In this document: piece after piece, positions 11,932-23,179 of the stretch
Layout of the letters: the number at the start of each line of letters is the position of its first letter
Numbering within the stretch: position 1 is the stretch's first letter
NCBI GenBank assembly: GCA_944548615.1
Contig: OX155960.1
Span: 31,081,888-31,145,887 of the forward strand
Reading direction: 5' to 3'
DNA: 64,000 nt
Origin: Micropterix aruncella
Taxonomy: Eukaryota; Arthropoda; Insecta; Lepidoptera; Micropterigidae
Program-made: the position numbers and the translations under genes
Notes under the pieces: generated by a model
Database searches by the model: none
Told to the model about the DNA's origin: nothing
What the model saw: only the letters and a program-made list of their open reading frames with translations

Positions 11932-13173
11932 ACTATTAGGGCCTTGAATTGAAAACTTCAATTTCATAAGAGATGGCGTAGCTTATATTTGTTGACATTG
12001 ACCAAATTTGCAAACTACTTTATTTCATAGCCCAATCATTATTCTACAATTATTAGTCTGTGTTTGAAGCGAAAGTCGAAAATGTCGAAGTTTGAACCGA
12101 AATACGTAATTTGCGGGATCTAGCTTTTCTGGAAAAACTGCTGCAGAATGTCATCGTTTGCTTTTGGAGGCTTACGGGTAATTCACTATGATTGTTGAGA
12201 CCTGGTTTCGCCGATTCAAACGTGGTGATTTCAAAGTGCAAGACAAAGAACGCCCAGGCTAGAAGAAAAAAAATTGAAGAAGCCAAATTGGAAACTATAC
12301 TTCATGAAGATTCGAGTCTGACGCTGGTGATGTTATGTCAAGCACTTAATATTAATCCCTTACGAGTTAAAGTCAAGAGACGTCGAAAGAAGTTTAATTA
12401 CTTGTGAAAATCTCCTTCTACGTCCAAAAAGGAAAGGTTTTCTCCACCGAATAATAACCGGCGACGAAAAGTAGTTCTTTTACGAGAACCCCAAATGCAA
12501 GATATATCGCTCGCACCCCCGGCTAATCACTCCATCGACCTCAACAGCCACGCCGAATAGGCAATCTCAGACATCCACGAATCCACGGATCCAACACATC
12601 CACGTATCCAAGGCAATGTTTTGCAGTGGGACCAAAAGGGTGTCACCTACTACGAGCTGCTGAAACCGGGAAAAACCATCACGCGCGATCGCTGTCGAGC
12701 TCAGCTCAAGGAATCGAGCGATGCGGTGAAGGTCAAACGGCCGGAATACGCCAAAAGACAAGACAATGTCCATGATGACATTGAAGACAGATTTTCCAGC
12801 ATGACAGTGCTTGATCACATATCGCGGAGCAGCTCAAGAACTTACTGGAAACGCTTCGCTAGGAGATCTTATTTCACCCGCTGTACTTCCCAGATATTGC
12901 ACCATCCGTTTACTAGTATTTGCTCCGGTCGATGACTCATGGTCTTTCCGAGAAGCGCTTCCAGATTTTCGTGGATATCAAAAAATGGCTGGATTCGTTG
13001 ATAGTCTTCAAGGACAAGCCTCTTCCGCCGGGGAAACTATCTCTTGCTAGAAATATGGTGGAAATGCATAGCTAGCGATGGGCAATAACTCTGAATAAAA
13101 TGCACTTTTTTTTTTTTTTAAATAAACGTTCATTTTTGCGATAAAAACCCTCCTAAAATTCCTAATAGGTACG
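11932..13173 (+). pseudogene. mariner transposase relic (second lineage)
   Basis: Transposase remains run left to right: ETWFRRFKRGDFKVQDKER at 12200-12255 (helix-turn-helix linker), a KKIEEAKLETILHEDS stretch at 12268-12318, WDQKGVTYYELLKPGKTIT at 12625-12682, a shifted frame with HPLYFPDIAPS-like core near 12880-12920, and a C-terminus ending IASDGQ-like near 13080. The order and motifs match SETMAR-type mariners. Several stops and frame shifts are present. TATTAGG-type sequence at both ends (about 11934, and inverted near 13168) may be the eroded terminal repeats. Confidence 0.75.
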
Positions 13174-13479
13174 TATGGTATGTAATATTCTGGTTTATAC
13201 ATACTCGTATCGCCCGCACATTTCCCACTACTTTATCGTCTAAAATAAAGGACGATATACGACGTTATCCACTTGTATCTTTATATCCCATTGGTTCAGA
13301 TGTAGCACCTATTACGCGTGTTCGTGCGAGGGCATAATGCGCGGATGCATTTAAAAGCTTTTCGCCCACGCGACGAAATTACCCCGTAAGTAAACAAACA
13401 GAAAATACTGCATGTCCATAGACATACTACGGGGTTCAATAAAAAGTGATAATGAGTATGATGAAGTTAACTTTTTATT
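13174..13479. other. spacer between two mariners
   Basis: About 300 bp of AT-rich sequence with CGTATCG-type patches and no coding signal. Confidence 0.35.
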
Positions 13480-14440
13480 GTTTTTTTTCTATTTTTCGAC
13501 CCAGTAACCTTTTAGGGTTATACCCTGGATATATCTTGTTTTATAAACATGAACTACCCTGCCAAAAATGTCTTCATCCGATCACATTAAAAAAATATGT
13601 ACCACGTCATCGTCTTCAAATTTGCGACATCACAAGGAGCAAGGTCCGGTGAGTATGGGGGATGTTCTAGTATTTCATCCAGCTTCTACAATGGCAGCCA
13701 TCGCAACTCTGGACTTGTGTGTTGGGGCTTTATCTCGGTGAAACAAAACGATTTTAGCGGGTTTTCCTCTTCGTTTTTCACGAATTTCTTTTCGCATTTT
13801 TTTAAAATTATCAGCAAGTTGAAGTCTCCTAACGCCGGACGGCACCTAGCGTCACACTAATAGTATCTCGACAAGTCGCGACGCGATCGATACAAAGACG
13901 TAGAAAAAGCGTGCGCTTCTCCGCACCCGTTTCACCCGTCTTTGTATCGATCGCGTCGCGACTTGTTGAGATACTATATGTCCGATGCTAGGTGCTGTCC
14001 GGCGTTAGGGGACTTCCCCCCATATTGAGTAGTAGCTCCATGATCAGAGTATTGAATCATCACAAACCCCTAACTGTCCCAGAAAGGAAACCCCATGATA
14101 TTACCGGCTGATAAAATGGCCATGAATTTCTTAGTAGTTAGAGATAATAGTCGTTTCCAGGTCATGGATCGTTGTTTTGTTTCAGGATCATAATGGTGAA
14201 ACCATGTTACGTCCATAGTTATGAATCGAGCCAAAAAACGGCCAGGATCCTGTTGTAACAAATGCAATAGGCGTGGCGAAATCTTTATTCTAGTTTTCTT
14301 CTGCGCTTCCGTAAACATTCTAGGTAACCAGCGTGCGGTTATCTTTAACATCCCTAAGCGATCATGTAAAATACTATGAGCACTACTTATCGAAATCTTT
14401 ACCTCTTCTACTAATTTTCTTTGTTTGATCATGTGTTAAG
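13480..14440 (-). pseudogene. mariner transposase relic (third lineage), split by hairpin MITE
   Basis: On the minus strand 14432-14070 is an uninterrupted 120-codon piece: SSAHSILHDRLGMLKITARWLP (helix-turn-helix), RFLARFITMDVTWFHHYDPETKQRSM (core; the usual catalytic DE reads DV) and KKFMAILSAGNIMGFPFWDS. After the inserted MITE (13821-14016) the protein resumes with KEIREKRRGKP, VLFHRDKAPTH (second catalytic region; the normal QDNAPAH is altered) and, one frame over, EHPPYSPDLAPCD, ending near GYWVEK at 13500. Stops show it is dead. The protein differs from the neighbouring mariner at 11.9-13.2 kb, so the two are separate lineages lying tail to tail. Confidence 0.8.
13821..14016. mobile_element. 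palindromic hairpin MITE, copy 1
   Basis: About 196 bp that folds on itself along nearly its whole length. The left arm is GAAGTCTCCTAACGCCGGACGG..., the right arm ...CCGGCGTTAGGGGACTTC, with long inner arms around GTATCTCGACAAGTCGCGACG and a short loop near GCGTGCGCTTCTCC. A second copy is at 37149-37353. It lies inside a mariner transposase relic, so it inserted after that mariner. No coding capacity; mobilised, if at all, by a transposase encoded elsewhere. Confidence 0.8.
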
Positions 14441-15355
14441 TCATATTGATAATTCGAACGGATTAATAGAGACAACTAAAGCATTATATAATTTGTGGGA
14501 AAAAATATAAGTCAATGATGGTTTTTTAAATGATTCATTTGTTAAAATCATTTAGATCCCTGGAAAAAACTACTATAGGATATTCAGACAAGTGTTATCT
14601 ACGAATTAATATTATACACATTGTGACGTTTAGATGATCTAGGGACTACGTCACAATTCATTAATTCATTTCCCTGCCAGAAAGAAGATTCAAATTTTTC
14701 CGCGCAAATTTATTGCCACGCAATATTATGCCTAATTATAACACGCTAAAATTAATCATGTGGTATTGCCATCCGCGCGTATCCCATATGGAGTCAGATA
14801 ACAGATGTCACGTCACTTTTTTACTAACGGACAGTGGTAACTCGCAGGAAGCATGAACAGGCTTATTTGCTCGCCCCGGTAATTAAATTAATGAACACGC
14901 AACACCTCTGCGCTTTTCTCTATCTGCGATCTACTCTGACCATCACATGTCGCACGTAAAATAGCATTTTTTATAAATACCGATAGAGTACTGTCATTTT
15001 TTATTATTTTTTTCGCTTTTGGCAGCGTAATTAATAAAAATGACCCGTAGCCATTTAAATTTCTTTTTCATTAACTTAAAAAAAGAAAAATGTTGTTTTA
15101 ACGTATTTACATGTATTTTTCTCTACGTATTTAACGACCCTTTGTTTATGGAATGTCCGCCCAAGCACAAGCTTTTCTTAGTTGGGCGACATATGACAGA
15201 GGACATAATTTATCAATTAAGTTTAATTTTTTGCTATGTTTTAGTTAAAAGGGTATTTTATTTGATGTTTCCTAATTGTAATTTGTAACATTTTTGTGTA
15301 AATTGTTAAATAAATAAATAAAATAAAATAAATAAGTTTCAAGCTGTGCTGTTAT
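14441..15355. other. AT-rich spacer
   Basis: No recognisable gene. A frame of 82 codons at 15040-15288 is Phe/Leu/Tyr-rich and looks like translated AT-rich DNA. AAATAAATAAAATAAAATAAATAA at about 15308-15331 resembles a retroelement tail. Confidence 0.35.
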
Positions 15356-15399
15356 CGTGTGTCTACCACGATTATCACTGATGTCAATCTAACGGTTCC

Positions 15400-15539
15400 T
15401 GTGTAGCTTTGGCCATATGATCTGCTCGTCAACTTTTATCCGATAGCGTCGTCGAAGCAGGGTCGATCCTGGTAAGGACTTTGTTTCCACTGTTACGGCT
15501 GGGCGGTTTGCGCTTCGTGCGGCGTCAGGCAATCGACTG
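15400..15539 (+). repeat. dispersed repeat family A, partial copy A1
   Basis: GGCCATATGATCTGCTCG, CGTCGAAGCAGGGTCGATCCTGGTAAGGACT and GCGGTTTGCGC...GTGCGGCGTC.GGCAATCGACTG are shared with 17900-18125 and, more diverged, with 28880-29090. It ends exactly where the inverted-repeat element at 15540 begins. Confidence 0.65.
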
Positions 15540-17889
15540 CACTGAAAAAATGTAACGCTATAATATGCTGCGTGTAATACAATGTTTCAAAGGGGATTAC
15601 GTATGTAACATATAAGGTGGTCCATACGTATGTATCGACATGATGCGTAACGATGTAGTTACCATGTCACGGACATAGTAAATACACCGCACATTCATTA
15701 CGGCGAACAGCGATATCTTGCTTTTACCATGACAGCATGTTATTACATACGTAAGGTCATAGTCAGTTACAATAATCATGTTGAAACTACATTTTACCGT
15801 TATTTTCGTATTACCCGTACGGTGCATGGTGAAACATACATTCAAGTATATATAAATACAAACGGAGCTGCCATGAAATTCACCGACCGGAGTCGGGCCC
15901 ATCATAATACTATTTTTTTACACTTCTGGGGTGTGAGCTGTGGATTCCGGACTTACGAACCGGCTGTGGTAGGTTTAGGACAGCTGTCTTGCCACATGTG
16001 AGCGTGCACCTTACCACCCATTCACTCCCCCTTCGAAGCCATAGAATTTGAGATGCGCAAATCGCAGTTTTAGATAATTTTTCTAAGAAAGAGTTGTTTA
16101 TTTTTCTGGAAAGGCCAAGATCTTTAAAGAGGTGAAATAGAGATTTAGCTGGCAGGCCACGAGCGCCAACTTCCACCGCGTGAAGGTGAATAGTGAAGCC
16201 GTTCCGGGTTACGGCATTTGCAAGATCATGGTATTTATTTAATTTGTACTCGTGGTCTTTTGGGATATTTGATTCCCATGGAACAGTTAATTCTACAATA
16301 AGAGCCACCTTCCGAGATAGAGAGTAAAGAGTTATATCTGGACGGAGGGCTGTGCATCCGAGACTTTCAGGGAATGTATACTGCTTAGAGACCGAATCAA
16401 CCTCCAGAATCCAATCTGTAGCTTTCTCGATTATTGAGAAGGGTTTTGTAGTTAAATGTTTTTTGCCTTTAGAGCCATCCCGCACAAACTGTATTGGTGG
16501 TTTGGAGGATACTGTCAAACCCTTGTTGGCACGAGCCACTGAGAGACTAATTACTTTGTCATGGCGGTAAGTGTACCGTCCTTGATCTAAGGCCACCTTG
16601 CAGCCAGCTAGAATGTGTCTAGCTGTGCAAGGGGTATTGCTACAGAGGGGGCAAGAACTATCCTCGGCAAAGCTCCAACGAGCGAGGTTACTGGGGTCTG
16701 GAAGTGTATGCTGAAGGCATTCAAATAAAATTTCAGCATCTCTGGCGTCCAGTCATAGAGCATTACCTTCCAGTGCATTGGAGGCGGAATGCAAAAGTCC
16801 CCAATTGTTGTCCAATCATTCTGGCATTGAAGGCCAATAGCATGAGCCATACTCTTGCTGTCGTAATCTCCCCGCAAAAGAGACTTCTTCAAGTCCACGT
16901 CGCTCGTGGTTGTACTGCCATACCCCAGACCAGTGCCATTCTGGCTGATTCCAGTAAGGAACTTTTTGTGGAAGTCTACGCGGGCTTGTAGATCATTTGA
17001 ATCACTACGGCCACTTATTACGTGCTTCGATATTGCCGGATCTTTGGAATTGCACAGAATCGAATTTTTGGTTATTCTGGAGTTGGCGTAGAGCAGAGAG
17101 GGCAGTTTAAGCGCTAGCCCAAAATTTTGTTTGGACCTGAAGAGAGTCGAGGGGTCAGCTGGTTTGGCTAAGGACAGCCAAGATTTTAAACTAGCTGTCA
17201 CCAGCGCATCTAGACGGGACAGTTGGGTTTTGGTAAAATCGTATATAAGAAAGGGCCATGACAAATGTGACGTTAGATAATTGTCATAGATCCAGGCCTT
17301 ACGAGGGCCAGAAATTAGCAAGGCATCTATTTTCGCCAGGCAACTTTTGAAATGCTCTATAACATGATCGCCCGAGACGTCTTTTCCCTGATGGGTGATT
17401 TTTCTGCCAAGGAATTTGAAATGATTGTTTGGGTCTATAAGCGAGATATTAGAGCCCTTATAGACCAATTTGGGGTCATAGGATGTAAATTTTGTGCCTA
17501 TGCGGGCGAGTCCAAGGCAAAAACATTTGGAGGGCTTCACTTTTATACAGCCTGACCAGTCGCAGAAAAGCTCCACTTTCTGTAATAGCAGGGAAAGCTG
17601 CTTGGGGCTTCTGGTGATGAAAGTTAGGTCGTCGGCAAAAGCGAGGCACGACGAGGTGTATTGGCCGTCTGTTTTAAAACGGTAGCCCCACTTCCTGTCA
17701 AACTGGGTCACGCTTTCCAGCAGTATATTAAAAACTATATTAAAAATCGTCGGGGAGAGGCAACAGCCCTGAAATAGTCCAATTGAATATGGTATAAAGT
17801 TTCATCAAAATTACGATTGGAACATCATTATTCTGTATAAAACCGTAATAACAAAATGATAATTTAGTAAGAAAACCAATATCTCAGTG
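15540..17889 (-). mobile_element. MITE family M, copy M1, containing a LINE insertion
   Basis: The outer ends are CACTGAAAAAATGTAACG (15540) and CCAATATCTCAGTG (17889), matching the 15-bp inverted termini of the intact 436-bp copy at 19334-19769. The outer about 290 bp on the left and about 100 bp on the right align, on the minus strand, with the two parts of that copy; the middle is a non-LTR retrotransposon. A possible TGCA target duplication lies just inside the terminal CA/TG (gacTGCActg and cagTGCAgat). Confidence 0.65.
15910..17779 (-). pseudogene. RLE-type non-LTR retrotransposon, RT to endonuclease, 5'-truncated
   Basis: Read on the minus strand: GLFQGCCLSPTIFN (17779-17735, RT motif B-like), AFADDL (catalytic FADD near 17639-17628), LGRKIT (motif E region), then the long linker to about 16700. 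There the frame changes and continues DPSNLARWSFAEDSSCPLCS...CTARHILAGC, a CCHC knuckle (C-x2-C-x8-H-x4-C) at about 16610-16655. The restriction-like endonuclease follows with R-PD near 16340 and VELTVPWE 14-15 residues later, then EYKLNKYHDL. This order (RT, CCHC, RLE) is that of R2/NeSL/Hero-like elements. One frame break near the knuckle and loss of the N-terminus make it inactive. The end of the RLE frame is a stop at 15910. Confidence 0.8.
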
Positions 17890-18150
17890 CAGATTGGGCC
17901 ATATGACCTGCTCGTTATCTTTGCTGAGCTCAACTCACGGTTTAACCCTTATCCAGAAGCCTCATCGAAGAGAGTCGATCCTGATAAGGACTCTGGGGAA
18001 ACTCTAAGGACTCGTTTGGCGGCAAGAGTGTCACAGCAGGTGAATTAGATCGACTGGGGGTAACCTTCGGGCGCTGCTGAACGGTTTGCGCATTGTGCGG
18101 CGTCAACCAATCGACTGTGCACTCAAGCGAATAACTGGAGGAGTTTGCCC
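17890..18150 (+). repeat. dispersed repeat family A, partial copy A2
   Basis: Begins GCAGATTGGGCCATATGACC directly at the end of M1 and includes GAGTCGATCCTGATAAGGACTC and GGTTTGCGCATTGTGCGGCGTC. Homologous to 15400-15539 and to the 5' part of 28860-29560. Confidence 0.65.
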
Positions 18151-18663
18151 ATAGATTTAGATAATTCGGGCTCTCTTATTTCTCAACAACCACGCCATTA
18201 ATATAGCCCATACACAAATAGCGTTCGCCGCCGTCGTTCGAATTTACATGACAATAGTATTATTTTCCTTATTGAGTCCAATGATCGGCGCGCAGCCGTC
18301 AATAGGCGCAGTGGAGGCTCTAAAATTTTATATCCCGGTCACACAAATGGCAAGAATTTAAAGCCGCCTCGAAATCAACGAGATAAGACACGTGTAGCCG
18401 AAGATCCAGCCGAGAATAATTATGGATGCTGCGAAGCCCACGCGCGCCGCGACCGACCGCCCGTATGACCATCGGACCACGTCTACGGGGGCGGTGCGGT
18501 CCGATCAAATAACCATAAAGTGGAAAAAGAGAAACAGGGAATTTCAATTGGGAGGCAGGCGCCGCTCAAACTTTGCTTTAGTATGGCACTGCGATGCAAG
18601 CACATATACTAACTGCTACCACATATGGCCCAGTCAAACCGGAACAAATTTCGACGTTTGACG

Positions 18664-19198
18664 GAAATAATTGGTAATAGCTTGAATTTTGGTATATATA
18701 TTCTTTGATGCGTACCGTTAAACATACTAAAAGTCCCCTACTCTATCTGTTGAGATCGAGCCGCCATCTTAGAAAAATGGCGTTCCGGTTCAGTTTTTCG
18801 CTTATATCTCGCTAACTATAGCGATATCGAAATTATGCTTCATGTAAAAAATATACCTTATAAAATTCTCTACAAAACGTGTTATGTTCATTTTTACATA
18901 TCATATATGAATAATATGGAAATAGACTAGTCAACTGACAACTGACGATATGTGGGAATGACATGTAAAAATTAACATAACACTTTTTGTAAAGAATTTT
19001 ATAATGTATATCTTTTACATGATGCATAATTTCGATTTCGCTATAGTTAGCGAGATATAAGCGAAAAACTGAACCGGAACGCCATTTTTCCAAGATGGCG
19101 GCTCGATCTCAACACATAGAGTAGGGGACTTTTAGTATGTTTAACGGTACGCATTAAAGAACATATATGCCAAATTTCAATCTATTACCAATTATTTC
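18664..19198. mobile_element. large foldback element
   Basis: The two ends are GAAATAATTGGTAATAG... and ...CTATTACCAATTATTTC. The arms run inward for about 230 bp each (ATGCGTACCGTTAAACATACTAAAAGTCCCCTA, GAGATCGAGCCGCCATCTT, GGCGTTCCGGTTCAGTTTTTCGCTTATATCTCGCTAAC) with few mismatches, around a unique centre near 18905-18960. No coding sequence; open frames across it are by-products of the palindrome. Confidence 0.8.
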
Positions 19199-19231
19199 TT
19201 CTAAAATTCTTTATTTGACTTGCTAATAGTA

Positions 19232-19333
19232 ATCATTTACTCATGTGCTGCTACTCCCAATTCTGGACTACGCTGATTTTGGTACTATAGACATGAAGGA
19301 GAAGATTCTGGATAAATTCGAACGACTTGCGTA
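19232..19333 (+). pseudogene. LINE RT C-terminus fragment
   Basis: LLLPILDYADFGTIDMKEKILDKFERLAY matches the conserved piece seen at 10697 and is cut off exactly by the start of the 19334 MITE. Confidence 0.65.
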
Positions 19334-19769
19334 CACTGAGAAAAATATTGGATTGATTCTTACATTACCATTTTGTTGTGACGGTTTTATACGGAATAAC
19401 GATGTTGCAATCGTTATTTTGTTGAATTACAAGCAAATTTGTTGCAACTCCCTTACTCAATTATAGTAAGTATCAACATTTTCCGTACCGTTAATCAGAA
19501 ATAACAGTATACTGTAGTTTCAACATGTTTCATGTGTCCCACTATAACCGTACGTATACTACATGCTGTCATGTTAGAAGCGAGATCCCAAAGTCGTGAC
19601 GTAATAAAATAACATTATATTTTACATTACGGCATGATAACTACCGTCACGCCAAAACCGTTACGAATAATGTTAATTCATACGTTCGGACCACAGTGTG
19701 AGTTAAATACGTAATCCTTGTTGAAACATGCGTATTTCCGTGTATTACATCGTTATATTTTTCTCAGTG
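19334..19769 (+). mobile_element. MITE family M, complete copy M2
   Basis: A 436-bp element with perfect 15-bp inverted termini (CACTGAGAAAAATAT at 19334-19348 and its complement at 19755-19769). The interior is rich in TTACGT/ACGTAA-type words and carries no coding frame. Other copies are M1 (15540-17889) and M3 (23750 into the gap). No clean target duplication is visible at the flanks. Confidence 0.75.
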
Positions 19770-20560
19770 CGTGGCGTAGCTAGATGGTGGACTGTCTTCG
19801 TCCGCACGTTCAATTCAGGTTGAAAGAAAGATCAATGTCTTTATACCTTCCTGGGGTGACGGGTGGGAACGAATAGGCCCTGTTGCAGTTTGGCCACCAA
19901 GACCCAGTTGTATTCGGTCGGTCAAACGCAACGGGTCAACAGCCATCCACGCCGAAAAAAAGCCATGGTAGGACACTGTCCTGCGGGCCAGTCTCCCCTA
20001 GGAGTCAACCTTCGGGCGCTCCTGGACGGTTTCCGACTAACAGCCGGGGAGGAATTAGTCTGGAAACAGCAATGTTTCCTATAGAGGGGGTAGTTGTTAA
20101 CCTTATGGCAACTACTCTTAAAACGACCATTCGACCACCCGATCCCGGGCGAATAAGCCGGGCAAAGGATGCCGTGGTCCGCGAGAGATTCGGTAGACAC
20201 CGTATCACAGCTTCATAAGGGAGAGGACCGAACAAGCGACCTTGATCCTGTAACCAGTCATGAGGCAGGAGATATCCTGAAGGTTAATTCCAGACGGAGA
20301 TATCATTCCAAACTAGTAGTCAGGGGGCGAGGCTGCCCGCTGAGTACCTTTCCCGGTGCCTCGCCGTAAGGCTTTGACCTCTGACGGGCAGGTGGCGTAA
20401 CTAGACAGTGGATTGTTTTTAGTTCCGCGCTGCGCTCACTTTACAGGAGACAGAACGATCAAATATCGGTAGAACTTCCTAAGGTGACGGGTTCGCCCGT
20501 TGTAGTTGACAGCTCTAGTTTGGTTGACGGGTTCGCCCGCTGTCGTTGACAACACTCTCC
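19770..20560 (+). repeat. dispersed repeat family A, copy A3
   Basis: A terminal fragment (GTGGCGTAGCTAGATGGTGGACTG... to TGACGGGTGGGAACG, 19771-19870) precedes a longer copy. Landmarks shared with 28.9-29.6 kb include ATAGAGGGGGTAGTTGTTAACC, the GC hairpin GGGGCGAGGCTGCCCGCTGAGTA..CGGTGCCTCGCC, GACCTCTGACGGGCAGGTGGCGTA and GGTGACGGGTTCGCCCGTTGTAGTTGAC. The last motif occurs twice at 20490-20550. Moderately GC-rich; open frames are not conserved between copies, so I regard it as non-coding. Confidence 0.7.
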
Positions 20561-21283
20561 TGTACCTTCACATCGAGCCAGACTTTCTAAGAGTTTGCGA
20601 GGAAGTTGATAGGTTATCTCGTACGGCGCGGCGCGACGGCATGCTGATTTTCATGGAGTCGTCGAGTCGGCGAGCGATGCGCTAACACCGTGTAGCCGTG
20701 GCCGTGGCAAACGGCGAACGCCATCTGATAGCGGTCCGCCCAAGTGGCGACCACCGCATTGTTTGTCTCCACATTGTTCGCGCTTATTTTGCCTCTCGCC
20801 ATTCCTTTGTGGCAACTATTTTTCCCGCAAACGTAAATCTTACAAACAAACCTTTAATATGTTATTTTTATTGTGCCGATTATGGTATAGTCGTACCACA
20901 ACCACGCCACAGTATACCAGACAGCAGCTTCTCTTAGAACAAAATTGAAATCGAAGCGAAACGTCACGAGTCGTAGGGGCTCGCATATGGCCGCCGGATG
21001 TCCGCTACTCGACCCACACGGATATGCATACATTCAAAAGGTCGCCAACCTTCACCCGCGCGTAATACTTACCAAAAGCGTTCGTCGAGACGTACCCCTC
21101 TGCCCACTTCCCTCGCATCCTATTCCCGCACAGCCCTGTCGTCTACTGTTCTCTCGATTTACTGCGTCGCCGTAAGACCAGAAACTTTGGGGGGGGGGAG
21201 GGGTTATCCCTGTTCCGCAAGCGAATCTTCTTTGAAAATAAAATAAATAACTTATGTTTTAGAAAATAGTATCTATAAAAAGA
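20561..21283. other. GC-richer stretch, no gene recognised
   Basis: Balanced base composition with several overlapping open frames on the plus strand, none resembling a known protein. A G run (9-10 G) lies at about 21189-21201. Possibly a host-gene edge or an older repeat. Confidence 0.3.
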
Positions 21284-21380
21284 GTTGAGCGCGCTGCGCC
21301 ATCTAGCGGTAGGTAAAATATCGCGTATATTGTTTATTTGCGATATTTCACCTATTGATAGATGGCGCAGCGCGTTTAAC
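21284..21380. repeat. short hairpin element (GCGCCATCT family)
   Basis: GTTGAGCGCGCTGCGCCATCTAGCGGTAGGTAAAATATCGC faces GCGATATTTCACCTATTGATAGATGGCGCAGCGCGTTTAAC: about 41-bp arms around a roughly 14-bp loop. One arm of the same family lies at 26512-26555 beside a long (TA)n tract. Confidence 0.7.
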
Positions 21381-22443
21381 GCTTGTCAAACTTTTATTTA
21401 TCACTCAAGTTTTTCAAATTTTCCAAAAAATAAAAACTATTTTCTTTTTTTTTATTTTATTTTATTTATTTATTTTCTTTTATTTTATTTTCTTTTATTC
21501 AGGAAAATAGCAGTGTATAAAAGTAAGTAGCCAAACAAGATAGATATAAAAATTACACCAGAGACAATTTTCCACTAAATGTTAACATCAAGATTATCTA
21601 AATGATAAGAGACAGAAAAAAAAACGAGAAAAGAAAGAGGATAGGAAGGGAGGGACCAGGAAGGGAAGGAGGAACATAGGAAAAAAAATACATTATGTTG
21701 ATGGGTGTCCACGTATTTAACAAATTTACTCGTACGATATTTGAAGTTGAGACAGGTACGTTGGTATGAATAAGTACAAGTGCAAACAGTAGATAATAAG
21801 TAATAAATTTTAAATAATAATAATTATTAAATTTTAAATATTAAGTGTTAAATATCGCCCTCTTTAACAAATTTCTGAATCCAATGTTCGATTCAGCGAA
21901 GATATCATTGATGCGTATCGATCATCGTAAACCCTACACACACGGTTTAAGAAAGAGTTCTTACGGTAGTTGTTATTGCAACGGCTAATGTGAAACAATG
22001 AGGACTGTCTTGACGTTCTTGATGGGGTCCGGAAATGTATTAGTTGGACCAAGTCCATGCAGTTTAATTTGTTGGTAGGCAGGTAACTTCAGCTTTAAAA
22101 GCGATACTGGTTCTCAGTATGTGACAGGGTGACGTTTCCGGATTGAATTAGAATAGGTGTAGGTTCTTCTCGGGTATGAAATAATAATTAAAGTGTACCA
22201 TTGTGATCTGGTAAAATGCGCGATTCTTAAAAACTGTAAGTTGAGGCTCGATTAAAAAATAAATATTCCCAAATTAAATCCTTCGGAATGAGCGTCCCTC
22301 GTAAAGGCACATACCGCGGTGTCAATGTTTTTTACTTTCTCCGTCCCGTGGCGTAGCAGAAGGCATTACGCGCCCCACGTTAATGCCAGAAAATGCATGT
22401 CTTTATTTTCACGGGAGGATGGTTCGAAATATCTAAAATCTCA
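21381..22443. other. AT-rich spacer with purine-rich patch
   Basis: T-rich (TTTTATTTTATTT) at 21440-21500 and a polypurine stretch (AGAAAGAGGATAGGAAGGGAGGG) at 21625-21680. No gene signal. Confidence 0.35.
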
Positions 22444-23179
22444 TCTATACTAATATTATAAAGGGGTAAAGTATGTGAGGTTGTAGGAAGTAATCTCTGG
22501 ATCTAATGAACCGATTTTGAAAATTCTTATACCAATAGAAAGCCACGTTATTTGTGAGTGTCATAGGCTATATATTAATTCGAAAAATGAAAAGACTTTT
22601 TTGTGGTAGTCGGATTTGCAAAGTAAGTCGGAGAAAAAACGGTCGAATGAAAACGTTTCTTACGATGAGAGATAATGATTGAGTTTTAGAGAAAAGTTAA
22701 AGAGCTTGATAATGCCTACAAAAAAGTCAGCGACAGCATATGTCTACACTTTAAATTTAAGTCACAAAAAGTAGTTTTTTATATAAAAAAAATAATTTAA
22801 ATCGTTAGGTCATGTTTATTGGTCATATTATCAACAATTATGAATTCATATCGAAACAAGTAAATTTATCGTCTCAAGTGTTTAAAAAACAAAAGACTTT
22901 TTCCTTTTACTGCATATAATTTTACTGCAATAACTTAATAAGTTAAAGAGATAAGACACTCACAAATAAGATACTCACAAGAAGACACTCACAAATAACG
23001 GTAATATAGTCAAAATGGCATGCAAATACATACATACATATGCAGTTAAAATATAACCCGTCTTTTGGCAGCCAGGAAATAAATGTATAGCACTCAGTAC
23101 TAACCGAACCACACTCATATGAAATTTCATCACAAGTAAAAAGTTTTACCGCCTAACGAAAGGGCCACGGGTCAGCTAG
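22444..23179 (+). mobile_element. non-autonomous Helitron
   Basis: Begins TCTATACTAATATTATAAAG after host A (22443) and ends GGGCCACGGGTCAGCTAG before host T (23180). That is the Helitron signature: 5'-TC, 3'-CTAG (CTRR), insertion between A and T, no target duplication. The 5' terminus is the form common in Lepidoptera. No Rep/helicase coding, so it depends on an autonomous partner. Its interior (about 22680-23080) is shared, inverted, with 48590-49000. Confidence 0.8.

Noticed and set aside
18833..19093. 86-codon frame
   Set aside because: Lies across the centre of a palindromic foldback; by-product of the inverted repeat.
19883..20218. 111-codon frame in repeat family A
   Set aside because: Frame is not open in the parallel copy at 28.9-29.6 kb, so it is not conserved coding.
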